Below, piece after piece: positions 25,571 through 32,695 of a stretch of 64,000 bases of DNA. Positions within the stretch are counted from its first letter, which is position 1. Every line of letters starts with the position of its first letter. A program made the position numbers and the translations under genes. The notes below the pieces were generated by a model. It had not been told where the DNA came from. It saw only the letters and a program-made list of their open reading frames with translations, and searched no databases. The stretch lies in contig NZ_JACHIJ010000002.1 of NCBI RefSeq assembly GCF_014203115.1, forward strand, positions 124,001 through 188,000, written 5' to 3'. Source of the DNA: Afipia massiliensis (GTDB lineage: Bacteria > Pseudomonadota > Alphaproteobacteria > Rhizobiales > Xanthobacteraceae).

Positions 25571-26365
25571 TTACGCGCATCTCGAATTCAGGACGGCCTT
25601 GCGGCCGGTATGCTGTTCCCACCGCGCGATCGCCAGGCCGACATATTCGGGACTGAGCTCGATCGCGAAGCAGATGCGGCCGATCGTTTCGGCCGCGATG
25701 ATTGAAGTGCCGCTGCCGACGAACGGATCGTAAACCGCGTCGCCCTGCAGCGTGTGATTCAGCATCGGTCGGCGCATGCAATCGATCGGCTTCTGCGTGC
25801 CATGACCGGTAGCCGATCGGCGGTGCGGGATCTGCCAGACCGTCACCTGCTTGCGGTCGCCCTTCCAATTCGCCGTCTTGAGCTTGCGGACGGCATACCA
25901 GCAGGCCTCGTGGCGCCAGTGGTAGTGGCCGCGCGAAATGATCAGCCGGCCCTTGTCCCAGATGATCTGTGCGCGGACCCTGAATTCCGCCGCTGCCAGG
26001 CTTTCCTCAACCGAAGATCCGTGCTTGCCGGAATGCCAGCAGTAAACCACGTCGCCTGGGAAGAGCTTCCAGGCCTCGCGCCAGTCGACGCGGTCATCAT
26101 TGAGAACGGTGCCGACGGCGCGAGCGGCGTTGTCGCCTAGCTTTCGGCGCCAGGACGGATCGTATTCGACGCCATATGGCGGATCCGTCACCATCAACCG
26201 CGGCTTGGTGCGGCCTAGCAATCGGCGGACAAGCTCCGGATCGGTGGCGTCTCCGCAGGCTAGGCGGTGTTTACCCAGGTGCCATATGTCGCCGTTAACG
26301 ACGCGAACAAACTTTGCCGGCGGAACGAAGGCCGGGGACTCGGACTGATGCATGATCTGAGACAC
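25571..26365 (-). CDS. DNA N6-adenine/N4-cytosine methyltransferase (beta class)
   Basis: A 264-aa methyltransferase. DPPYGVEYD (catalytic motif IV, about residue 61) comes before the SAM-binding motif DPFVGSGTSIIAAE (about residue 217), the order of beta-class enzymes such as CcrM-like and orphan phage methylases. A short C-terminus replaces the extended DNA-binding tail of CcrM. No restriction endonuclease lies beside it, so it is an orphan enzyme that may protect phage DNA or alter expression. Target sequence is unknown. Confidence 0.88.
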   Translation of the reverse strand: MSQIMHQSESPAFVPPAKFVRVVNGDIWHLGKHRLACGDATDPELVRRLLGRTKPRLMVTDPPYGVEYDPSWRRKLGDNAARAVGTVLNDDRVDWREAWKLFPGDVVYCWHSGKHGSSVEESLAAAEFRVRAQIIWDKGRLIISRGHYHWRHEACWYAVRKLKTANWKGDRKQVTVWQIPHRRSATGHGTQKPIDCMRRPMLNHTLQGDAVYDPFVGSGTSIIAAETIGRICFAIELSPEYVGLAIARWEQHTGRKAVLNSRCA

Positions 26366-26678
26366 AAACTGTCCCGCCGCGTGCGCGGTGGCGGGATGGC
26401 CGGATAGCGGCCGGATCAGGTCATGCGAGTGTGAGCTCGCGGCTCGGGTGTTTCAGCACCCTAGCCCCCGTCTCTTTCGAGCGGAGAATATCGCAAAGGG
26501 CACGCTTCGCGCGTAGCTAACCTTCACGGCTAGTCCCTGACAGCGTTTCACATAGGAACACCTTGGCAAAACGACTGCGCTCAGCGTTTCCCTTTTGATC
26601 GGGAGCCGCCGAAGCCCGCGCCGATCGGCCGGCGCGTTCATGTGGAGCTATGATGGCTCAGCTCTGAATCGCAGTGGA
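26366..26678. other. 313-bp region without a convincing gene
   Basis: This gap lies between the NusG-like and methyltransferase genes, both reading leftwards. It contains hairpins (GGGTG-tttcag-CACCC at 26446-26461, and GAGC-tcgcg-GCTC just left of it), but no clear T-run. A 62-codon reading frame on the minus strand (26453-26641) has no recognisable family and no good ribosome-binding site. It could be a leader with an antitermination or RNA target, which is attractive beside a NusG-like gene. Confidence 0.45.
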
Positions 26679-27284
26679 TCACACGTCGATATTGAGGATC
26701 TGTTTCGGTTCGACCTTCCAGGCCTTGCGACCGAACATTTCCATTTCGAGCAGCACCTCGATCTTGCCCTTGTCGTGAGCGGTGCCGATGTTGGCCAGCA
26801 TGCGGTGATATGGGAGAATATCGACCCACACTGACTGGCCGGGCTTCCAAGGTATCTCGCCTCCCGACGCGAGCCGCATCAGCCGCTTGTTGTCGAGCTC
26901 CATTTCCTTGATCCGGATTGCCTCGATCGCAGCCGACGCCATCACCTTCGGCCGGCCCGACGCGAAAGCCATAAAATCCTGGACGCCGCGGATTCCGCGC
27001 AGCTGGCGCCAGCGATCGGCATTCGCCGGCATCCTGATAAAGAAGTAACAAGGAAACATGGCGGCCTGGACATCACGTTTGCGGCCGCGGCCGGCGAGCT
27101 CAGTGCGATGAACGATCGGCAGATATGGATCGAGGCGCCTATCCTCGATGTCATTAATCCGCTCGACTGTAGACCGCTCGCGCGCTGGATCCGTCACCAC
27201 GACGTGCCAAAGCGAAGGGCCTTCATTGTCGAGCGGCTCCGGCTTTGTCAGATCCACATAGCCGACGATATCACCTACCTGCAT
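26679..27284 (-). CDS. NusG/RfaH-like transcription elongation or antitermination factor
   Basis: A 201-aa protein with the two-domain NusG layout. The NGN domain (about 1-120) has the LWHVVVTDPARE strand, a Y-x-P motif, the R-G-R-x-R-D linker, then FPCYFFIRMPANADRWRQL and the GV-x-x-F element, matching NusG line by line. The C-terminal KOW-like part (about 145-201) reads GQSVWVDILPYHRM...GKIEVLLEMEMFGRKAWKV, with the expected G-x-V and the LLexxxFGR motif. AGAGGA precedes the ATG by seven bases. It likely loads onto host RNA polymerase to pass terminators in phage operons; no ops-like site was identified. Confidence 0.82.
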   Translation of the reverse strand: MQVGDIVGYVDLTKPEPLDNEGPSLWHVVVTDPARERSTVERINDIEDRRLDPYLPIVHRTELAGRGRKRDVQAAMFPCYFFIRMPANADRWRQLRGIRGVQDFMAFASGRPKVMASAAIEAIRIKEMELDNKRLMRLASGGEIPWKPGQSVWVDILPYHRMLANIGTAHDKGKIEVLLEMEMFGRKAWKVEPKQILNIDV

Positions 27285-27483
27285 TCCGGTTCCTCTTGTC
27301 GGCGCGAACGGCCTCGAGCCCGAATTCGACGAGCTGGCGGTTCTGTTCGGCAAAGCTGATGCCGGCCTTCTCAGCCAGGTGGCGCACCTCGTCGAATGTT
27401 TCGTCGTCGAAGCTCACCGGAATCCGCCTCACCTCCTGCCGCCGATGCGCGGATCCGCGGCCGGGTTTCTTCCATCGCTTCAT
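27271..27483 (-). CDS. Ribbon-helix-helix type regulatory protein
   Basis: A 70-aa basic protein. The centre (IPVSFDDETFDEVRHLAEKA, then GISFAEQNRQLVEFGLEAV) reads as a beta strand followed by two helices, the arrangement of ribbon-helix-helix DNA-binding dimers. The N-terminus is Lys/Arg-rich. Stop and start codons overlap both neighbours. It may regulate the early leftward operon or an element of the host. The target is unknown. Confidence 0.65.
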   Translation of the reverse strand: MKRWKKPGRGSAHRRQEVRRIPVSFDDETFDEVRHLAEKAGISFAEQNRQLVEFGLEAVRADKRNRNAGR

Positions 27484-27818
27484 TGCGAGAAGCTCGCCGG
27501 GAAATAGGGATCGAGCGACGTCGGCGAGAAGGCGATCGGCGCGCCGACGATGATGCGCCAGCCGTCGCGGCCGCGGACCGGCAGCGGCGATTCCAGCGTC
27601 GCCGCGATCGAGACGCTGGGTTTGGCCCGCTGGATGACGCGCAGGAACAAGGCGGCGGTTTCAAAGACAGCCTCGCGGGACGGGCCGAGGATCTCGACCA
27701 GGCCGCTGGCGACGTTGAGTGTGCTGCCGTTCTCCGATAGCAAGCCGCGCCCGGAATCGACGGCAACGCCGGCAGGCAGCATGAACGAGAGGCGGAATAA
27801 TCCGGGGGGTGAACGCAT
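27480..27818 (-). CDS. Phage protein of unknown function, early operon
   Basis: A 112-aa protein coupled to the ribbon-helix-helix gene (ATGA overlap). It has alternating beta strands and one helix (GLLSENGSTLNVASGLVEIL, EAVFETAALFLRVIQRA, VRGRDGWRIIVGAP). No family recognised. Its place between replication and regulatory genes suggests an early function. Confidence 0.5.
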   Translation of the reverse strand: MRSPPGLFRLSFMLPAGVAVDSGRGLLSENGSTLNVASGLVEILGPSREAVFETAALFLRVIQRAKPSVSIAATLESPLPVRGRDGWRIIVGAPIAFSPTSLDPYFPASFSQ

Positions 27819-27869
27819 GACTATAACCCCTTGGCTGGAAAGGGTTACGTCAGGCTCGTTTCTGAGGCG

Positions 27870-28079
27870 TTAACGGGCCAATAGCGGCGCCCTGGGAAAG
27901 CGCATCGGCCGCAGCCGATCGATGTCCTCGGCCTTGGCGATCTCGGACGCCGGCACCCAGGTGGTGATCGCGATCTTCGGATAGTCCTCGATCCGGACCT
28001 GGAAGACATCCGCACACGGATCAATCACGACCGCGCGCACGAAGACAATGTCTCCGGCCTGATACAGTCGCGATGGCAT
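27870..28079 (-). CDS. Small early phage protein
   Basis: A 69-aa protein (MPSRLYQAGDIVFVRAVVID then a beta-rich core). The ATG at 28079 has a strong GGAGGGG ribosome-binding site; longer readings lack one. The compact beta structure (VFVRAVVIDP, IAITTWVPASEI) resembles SH3-like or translation-factor-like barrels, but no family is confirmed. Confidence 0.55.
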   Translation of the reverse strand: MPSRLYQAGDIVFVRAVVIDPCADVFQVRIEDYPKIAITTWVPASEIAKAEDIDRLRPMRFPRAPLLAR

Positions 28080-28169
28080 GATTGCCCCTCCCGGCGAACC
28101 GGCCGCCATCATACAGATGGGCGAAAATTGGGCAATTGCAATCACTTGGCGCTCAAGGCTCGACCGGCC

Positions 28170-28439
28170 TTAGAGCATTCCCAGCGCCTGCATGTAGGTT
28201 TCGAGGATCGTTTCCTGCTCTTGGCGCTCGTCGGCGTCCTGCTTGCGCATGCGGATGATCGTCCGCAGCACCTTCACGTCGAAACCGCTGCCTTTGGCTT
28301 CGCCATAGATGTCCTTGATGTCGTCGCTGACGGTCTTCTTTTCTTCTTCGAGCCGCTCGATGCGCTCGATGATGGCCTTGAGCTGGCCGACGGCAAACGC
28401 GTGCGTGCCCTCCTCCTTTAGTGCTGCCGTGGCGGCCAT
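28170..28439 (-). CDS. GapR-like nucleoid-associated protein (DUF2312)
   Basis: An 89-aa protein matching the DUF2312/GapR family almost from end to end: [20 protein letters not shown] followed by [20 protein letters not shown] and [18 protein letters not shown], including the basic helix that clamps overtwisted DNA in Caulobacter GapR. In alphaproteobacteria GapR supports replication by aiding topoisomerases; a phage copy would be useful in replication or chromosome takeover. GGAG seven bases before the ATG supports the start at 28439 (one at 28442 is equally possible). Confidence 0.88.
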   Translation of the reverse strand: MAATAALKEEGTHAFAVGQLKAIIERIERLEEEKKTVSDDIKDIYGEAKGSGFDVKVLRTIIRMRKQDADERQEQETILETYMQALGML

Positions 28440-28441
28440 CA

Positions 28442-28639
28442 TCAAACTCCGGAGATGAATGCACGAAGTGTTCGGATTTCGAGGCTCTCGATAGTCCAAG
28501 GATCCAGGGAAAGGTTTGCTGTTTCCTTAGCGATCGCCTCGCGGACTTCCTCGATTCCGACCTTCGCCAGCTTTCCCGATCGCAGATCCACCATAAGATC
28601 CGCAGCGATCCTTTTTGACAGTGCGGGAACATCGATCAT
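28442..28639 (-). CDS. Small early phage protein
   Basis: A 65-aa protein ([38 protein letters not shown]). It is a predominantly helical, acidic/basic mix and is coupled to the upstream gene by an ATGA overlap. It could be a replication accessory protein, based on its neighbours only. Confidence 0.5.
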   Translation of the reverse strand: MIDVPALSKRIAADLMVDLRSGKLAKVGIEEVREAIAKETANLSLDPWTIESLEIRTLRAFISGV

Positions 28640-28968
28640 CAGAACTTTGCCGCTATGTCTTTGACACTGGCCTCAATATCGTCGGAAACACGATTGAACT
28701 CATCGGCCATCCGCTCGAGCGCGACGAAAAAGACGGTGATAGGCGTGGCCTGCAACCCTGAGATAACCCTGTCCTTGGATTGAACCTTGCCGGTCACGTT
28801 GTAGCGGAGAAGATCGAGCTCGCCCGCGATCTTGCTGAGCCGCTTATGAGTCGTCAGCAGCCGCTCGAGCAGCTGTTGACCATCGGACTTTGCAAGCTGC
28901 TGCTCAGCAGCTGGATCTATGCGCGCGGGATCCGCGGGGGCGGCCGACAGTTGGTCAGCGTCAGGCAC
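28639..28968 (-). CDS. Helical phage protein, early replication block
   Basis: A 109-aa helical protein with an Ala/Pro-rich start, then a long helix (AEQQLAKSDGQQLLERLLTT) and a second pair containing ITVFFVALERMADEFNRVSDDIEA. It overlaps the replication-like gene by 8 bp. No family recognised. Confidence 0.5.
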   Translation of the reverse strand: MPDADQLSAAPADPARIDPAAEQQLAKSDGQQLLERLLTTHKRLSKIAGELDLLRYNVTGKVQSKDRVISGLQATPITVFFVALERMADEFNRVSDDIEASVKDIAAKF

Positions 28969-29983
28969 GATCGTTGCTCCTCTTCAGAGAAACGGGCGGC
29001 AGCGGAAGTGCTGGCCCTTTTTCTTCTTGTTGCCGACGCTTGATCTGCTCCGAGATCAGAACGTGGAATTGCGCTGAGATCAGCGATGTGGCCGCGGCAG
29101 CCTGGATGATCGAGGCGAGAAACACGACGTCGTCGGCTAGCTCGCGGCGCCAGCGCGCGATTGTCGTTTCCGCGAGCTGTGTCGTGATGCGCATGCGCTC
29201 GGTGATGATCCGGCGGCCTTCGATTGCGATCCAGAGCTCGGCCTCGCCGATATGCACAATTTCCCCGGATTTAGCGTCTTCGGTTCCCTGCCCTGCCGAG
29301 CCGCTTTGCGCTTTTTCCCGAACATCTTGATTTATGTTTTGGTCTGCTCTGGGCGTGACGGTCACGGAGTCACGGCGTGACGCACCGTGACGCGCTGGAC
29401 TTGCGGACAACTCTGCCCAGGCAGTCATGAGCGCCTTCGGCTCCATACTGTCCTTGAGCGCGATCTCGCGCTCGAGGCGCTGCTGGGGCGTTATGAGGCC
29501 TTGGGCAGCCTGCTGCGCCAGCTGCTTGTAGCCTTTCTTGCGGTCACGGACGCGCTGCTGGCGGTCCTTGGCCGTTTCGTCGATCTTGTCGGGGTTTCGG
29601 TCCCAGAACGTGACGATCTGGTCTTGGTCGATCCAGCCGATGTCCGGCTCCTCGAGCTGGGCATAGATGCGGCCAATGGTGTCCGCGTCGACATGCCAGC
29701 GCGCGGCCAAGCCTTCCGCGCTGAAGTCCCCGACGTAACCCCGCGGATGGCTGCGGTTCGCATGGTTCTCCAATCGGATCAAAACCGCCTCGACCAGCGG
29801 CAACGGAGCGTTCGCCCGCTTCGCCACCAGCGACCAGCGGAAGTCATCGAGCAGATCGGTGTGCAGGCGGCTCCATGCGAACCGACGCAGCGATGGCTTC
29901 TTCAATCCGGGCGACCGCTCCGCGATTGCATCCACGGCGGCTTGCATATTGCGCACGTTCTGCAGGCCGCTGATCCTGCTCAT
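28961..29983 (-). CDS. Phage replication-initiation-like protein
   Basis: A 340-aa protein. The N-terminal 130 residues form a winged-helix-like segment (LVEAVLIRLENHANRSHPRG and GLAARWHVDADTIGRIYAQL, then EPDIGWIDQDQIVTFW), resembling the DNA-binding half of phage replisome organisers. After a basic linker there is a helical C-terminal domain. It is coupled to the MT-A70 gene by an ATGA overlap. The initiator role is inferred from fold and position beside DNA-modifying genes. Confidence 0.6.
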   Translation of the reverse strand: MSRISGLQNVRNMQAAVDAIAERSPGLKKPSLRRFAWSRLHTDLLDDFRWSLVAKRANAPLPLVEAVLIRLENHANRSHPRGYVGDFSAEGLAARWHVDADTIGRIYAQLEEPDIGWIDQDQIVTFWDRNPDKIDETAKDRQQRVRDRKKGYKQLAQQAAQGLITPQQRLEREIALKDSMEPKALMTAWAELSASPARHGASRRDSVTVTPRADQNINQDVREKAQSGSAGQGTEDAKSGEIVHIGEAELWIAIEGRRIITERMRITTQLAETTIARWRRELADDVVFLASIIQAAAATSLISAQFHVLISEQIKRRQQEEKGPALPLPPVSLKRSNDRA

Positions 29984-30864
29984 GCCGCCGCCTCTTCGCG
30001 TTCGGCAACTGTCACGACGGGATCGAATTTCCCGGCTTCAAAGCCCCAGGTGTCCCAGCCGGGACGTGATGTCCGCGAAAAAATCTCCACGCGGCGCGCT
30101 TCGGGCATGTAGGCCTCGCACCACGCATAGGCTTGCTCGGGCTTGCGCGAATGCTCCCTCCGAAGGCCGTCGAAAATATTCCGCGCCGACAGCGAGGTTT
30201 CTTGCGGGTTGCCAAACACTGCCATGAACCACGGCTCGCAGCTCGACCTGACACGATAGCCGGGCCCGAAAGCTACATGTCCGTTCACCGTCATCTTGCG
30301 CCATGCGCCGCCTGTGACGACGCGCGCTCCCCAGGCGTGGATGCACTCGCCGATCGGCGATCGTGACGCGTCGAAATCGGAATACCTCAGCTTCGGATTG
30401 CCGCCATACATCACATGCGGCCAGACAGCCCACACAAACAGAACGCAAGGCGTCGACGCCAACTGGCCGACGGGCATTGCTGCTATTTCGGCAAAGCTCA
30501 TACTGCCGTATTTTCCGGCAGAGCTTTTCTTCTCGCCCTTCTGCGAGCGCATCTCGGTCGGCCACGGCGGATCGATCATGATCAGGTCGTAACCGAACAT
30601 CTTGAGCCCGTTGAAGGGCCACGCCGATGCCACTGGCGTAAAGCGAGGAAGGCGTGCGGGCTCGCAGCCTCCGCTGAATGCCCGCAACAGTCGCGATAGC
30701 TCGCTCGAGGAAAGACGGTGCGCGAGGCTGGCCTCTTGAAGGCCGACATAGCCGTCTAAAATCGCCGCGATCAGGCGCGCCTTCGCGCCCGGCGTCCAGT
30801 GCTCGATCGGCGACAGCAGCTCGAACCTGCGTCGCTCGAGCTCGATGTCGCCGAGCGCCAGCAT
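29980..30864 (-). CDS. MT-A70 family adenine methyltransferase
   Basis: A 294-aa protein with an N-terminal helix-turn-helix-like part (ASLAHRLSSSELSRLLRAF) and a C-terminal MT-A70 domain. The catalytic DPPWPTEM motif is near residue 112, and the SAM-binding segments are permuted as usual for this family (YDLIMIDPPW; CVLFVWAVWPHV). In phages these enzymes methylate DNA adenine (m6A), often against restriction. It is the second adenine-type methylase in this prophage and overlaps the replication-like gene, so both are probably expressed early. Confidence 0.86.
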   Translation of the reverse strand: MLALGDIELERRRFELLSPIEHWTPGAKARLIAAILDGYVGLQEASLAHRLSSSELSRLLRAFSGGCEPARLPRFTPVASAWPFNGLKMFGYDLIMIDPPWPTEMRSQKGEKKSSAGKYGSMSFAEIAAMPVGQLASTPCVLFVWAVWPHVMYGGNPKLRYSDFDASRSPIGECIHAWGARVVTGGAWRKMTVNGHVAFGPGYRVRSSCEPWFMAVFGNPQETSLSARNIFDGLRREHSRKPEQAYAWCEAYMPEARRVEIFSRTSRPGWDTWGFEAGKFDPVVTVAEREEAAA

Positions 30865-31014
30865 CTAACCCGGCATCGCGAAGTAGATCGCGGCGCCGAC
30901 GCCGATCATTCCGGCGACAGCACCGGCGATCGCCGGGATAAGCACCGAGCGAACGTCGCGGTTTGATTTGAGCAGTTGCGCGACGGGGTCGCGCTGATCG
31001 CGCAGAAATGCCAT
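30865..31014 (-). CDS. Small single-helix membrane protein
   Basis: A 49-aa protein: a basic N-terminus (MAFLRDQRDPVAQLLKSNRD) and one strong transmembrane helix (IPAIAGAVAGMIGVGAAIYF). It ends one base before the MT-A70 start. A longer frame from a GTG at 31104 exists but has no family support. The role is unknown; small membrane proteins next to immunity genes can act in superinfection exclusion. Confidence 0.45.
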   Translation of the reverse strand: MAFLRDQRDPVAQLLKSNRDVRSVLIPAIAGAVAGMIGVGAAIYFAMPG

Positions 31015-31186
31015 TGCGGACTCAAGGGCTTGAGAGGATAGGAACGCAAACGCAACGACACTGAACAAAAAACGACCGCAGAAAATTAGTTTTCCACAGG
31101 GCACAAATGCCCTTGATTGTGACTCGACTCTCGGACAGCGCGGCGCGCAAGTTCGCGAAAGTTCCTGCGTATTAGGGCGTGTCCAA

Positions 31187-31477
31187 TCATGACGCGAGCC
31201 GATCTTTTTGAATCGAGACCATTGCCGACAACGCCTGCTTTCGTTCGACAGGCGTCACCATGCCCCATAGCTCCGGCGGAGCTGACAGCCGCTTGCGCCG
31301 AAGCGCCCAGAACATCACGAGGAAGTAGCGCGACGGAAAAGTCGCCGCCCTATTCCACGTCTCGACATTTTTCCAATCGGCGCCCGTTAGAGCTGCGACG
31401 GGATGAATACCGCCCAGCTCCTTCATCACTTCGGCCTTTGTCTCGAGAAGCCGCGACTCGGGGGAATTTCTGGCCAT
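31187..31477 (-). CDS. Cro-like early regulator
   Basis: A 96-aa protein whose HTH region (HPVAALTGADWKNVETWNRA, then PSRYFLVMFWALRRKRLSAP) resembles short Cro-like phage repressors. It is the first gene of the leftward early operon and diverges from the CI-like gene. Its promoter lies at 31483-31511. The predicted transcription start falls almost at the ATG and no ribosome-binding site is visible, so the mRNA may be leaderless. Confidence 0.6.
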   Translation of the reverse strand: MARNSPESRLLETKAEVMKELGGIHPVAALTGADWKNVETWNRAATFPSRYFLVMFWALRRKRLSAPPELWGMVTPVERKQALSAMVSIQKDRLAS

Positions 31478-31482
31478 GATTC

Positions 31483-31511
31483 GGAATAATCAAATTTCTT
31501 TTGATCCGCAA
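31483..31511 (-). promoter_or_regulatory. Leftward early promoter with operator in the spacer (O1)
   Basis: On the minus strand this reads TTGCGG (-35, 31511-31506), then the 17-bp palindrome ATCAAA-AGAAA-TTTGAT (31505-31489), then TATTCC (-10, 31488-31483). The palindrome takes up exactly the optimal 17-bp spacer. The probable start site is near 31476, beside the Cro-like ATG. The CI-like repressor and Cro-like protein are the obvious ligands. Confidence 0.72.
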
Positions 31512-31521
31512 CGGACAAAAA

Positions 31522-31893
31522 ATGCTTGATAGCTTCGAATCTCAGCCCGCCGCAATTTCGCGCGGTATGGTCAAGAAGAAATCAAGCTCGCCGGCATCTC
31601 GCATGCCTGCCGAATTGGAAGAGCAAGCCGAGCGCCTCAAGCGGCTCCGCGAGATGCTCGGCTTTGACACCTCCGCAAGCTTTGCGACTGGTTTTCTCGG
31701 TATCAGCGCCCAGCGCTGGAACCATTTCGAGAACGGCAAGCCGTTAAGCCGGGAGATTGTCTTCCAGCTGGTCCGGGCCGTACCTGGCCTCACCAGTGAC
31801 TGGCTTTACTTCGGAAACGCCGATGGCTTGCCTGTTGCCCTCGCGCGACGCCTGGGAGAACTCGGGCCACCGGGGAAGCGCACCACGGCCTGA
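31522..31893 (+). CDS. CI-like XRE-family phage repressor
   Basis: A 123-aa protein with an XRE helix-turn-helix (about residues 40-95: RLREMLGFDTSASFATGFLG, then SAQRWNHFENGKPLS, in which the N-x-F-E-N-G pattern marks the recognition region). There is no LexA-like autopeptidase domain, so induction must follow another route than RecA-assisted self-cleavage. It diverges from the Cro-like gene with 44 bp between starts. ATG 31522 is used; a start at 31567 is possible. Its 3' end is overlapped by an oppositely oriented frame. Confidence 0.75.
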   Translation: MLDSFESQPAAISRGMVKKKSSSPASRMPAELEEQAERLKRLREMLGFDTSASFATGFLGISAQRWNHFENGKPLSREIVFQLVRAVPGLTSDWLYFGNADGLPVALARRLGELGPPGKRTTA

Positions 31894-32048
31894 CCGGCCG
31901 TTTCCGGCTCCGCCGGAGGCGGTGGCCCCTCAAAAAAAGCGATCAGCTGCTCGACACAGCTAAGGATTGCCCACGCGTGTTCCGGTTCTTCCGGAAGCTG
32001 CGATGCAATATTCATCGCCTGCCGCCGGTGCCAGTTTGTCGGCTCCAT
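31806..32048 (-). CDS. Possible small protein antisense to the repressor end
   Basis: An 80-codon frame with a good ribosome-binding site (AGGGGG five bases before the ATG), opening MEPTNWHRRQAMNIASQLPE then EPEHAWAILSCVEQLIAFFE, a plausible helical phage protein. The 3' third (Pro/Arg-rich) overlaps the repressor gene by 88 bp and reads as low quality. If real, it is transcribed towards the repressor from the same region that holds the two rightward operators, and might modulate its mRNA. Confidence 0.42.
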   Translation of the reverse strand: MEPTNWHRRQAMNIASQLPEEPEHAWAILSCVEQLIAFFEGPPPPAEPETAGQAVVRFPGGPSSPRRRARATGKPSAFPK

Positions 32049-32148
32049 TTACGCCCCCTGTACTTCCCAACACTTCCCATCGCGGGCGATCTTCATCCAC
32101 AGGTTGCGGGCTCAAAAGCGCGACAAAACGCCTATAAGCCGCCTAGAC

Positions 32149-32165
32149 ATCAAAATTAATTTGAT
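32149..32165. promoter_or_regulatory. Operator O2 (17-bp palindrome)
   Basis: ATCAAA-ATTAA-TTTGAT, the same arms and spacer as O1 and O3. It is 30 bp upstream of O3 (start to start), suggesting cooperative repressor binding upstream of the rightward promoter. It has no -35 TTGCGG or TATYCY flanks of its own. Confidence 0.7.
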
Positions 32166-32172
32166 AGATTTC

Positions 32173-32201
32173 TTGCGGATCAAAATAATTTTGATTATCC
32201 T
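32173..32201 (+). promoter_or_regulatory. Rightward early promoter with operator in the spacer (O3)
   Basis: TTGCGG (-35, 32173-32178), the 17-bp palindrome ATCAAA-ATAAT-TTTGAT (32179-32195), and TATCCT (-10, 32196-32201). It is the mirror arrangement of the Cro promoter and points to the HNH-to-integrase operon. Predicted start near 32208; the HNH gene has a GAGGG ribosome-binding site and a leader of about 28 nt. Confidence 0.75.
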
Positions 32202-32236
32202 CTGAGTCGTTGCAGCTCACTCCATGAGGGAAAACC

Positions 32237-32695
32237 ATGGCGTACAAATACCGTTTCGGGACGAAGGTCCGGGATCAGACCTGGGCACTAGAGAAGCTGG
32301 CGGCCTATCGCGCTGGCCGCGGCGAACTTCCGATCTGCGTTCATTGCGATCAGCCAGTCCAGATCGACCAAGCTTGGGATGTCTCGCACGTCACCGTCCC
32401 GCGCACCTTCGGCGGCAAGTCCGTCGGCTGCGGCCACCGTAAGTGCAACCAGCAAGACAACACTTCTGTTGTGATCCCGGCTTTCAGCAAAGCCGAGCGG
32501 GTCCGCAAGTTCAATTGCGGCATCACCGGTCCCGGCCTCGGCAAGCATCCCATGCAAGGCGGTCGCCGATCGCTCATCAGTAAGACATTCAGCCACGGCG
32601 TGCAGCCGCGACTGTCATCGAAACAGCGGCATGAACTTTTCCTGCAGCGCCGCGCGATCGTGCCGATCGAGGACACCGGCGAGGTATCGCCATGA
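32237..32695 (+). CDS. HNH-like zinc protein
   Basis: A 152-aa basic protein. ICVHCDQPV (first zinc pair), DVSHVTVPRTFGG and GCGHRKCNQQDNTSVV (second Cys pair and HNH-type Asn) follow the order of an HNH nuclease with its DHI-x-P and C-x-x-C elements, although the first His motif is degenerate (VSHVTVP). It may be a homing-type or packaging-associated nuclease, or a DNA-binding descendant. First gene of the rightward operon. Confidence 0.65.
   Translation: MAYKYRFGTKVRDQTWALEKLAAYRAGRGELPICVHCDQPVQIDQAWDVSHVTVPRTFGGKSVGCGHRKCNQQDNTSVVIPAFSKAERVRKFNCGITGPGLGKHPMQGGRRSLISKTFSHGVQPRLSSKQRHELFLQRRAIVPIEDTGEVSP

Noticed and set aside
26453..26641. 62-codon frame in the gap after the NusG-like gene
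   Set aside because: No ribosome-binding site, no family and a composition like random GC-rich sequence.
31086..31268. 60-codon minus-strand frame near the cro-like gene
   Set aside because: Overlaps the better supported cro-like frame and has no start signal.
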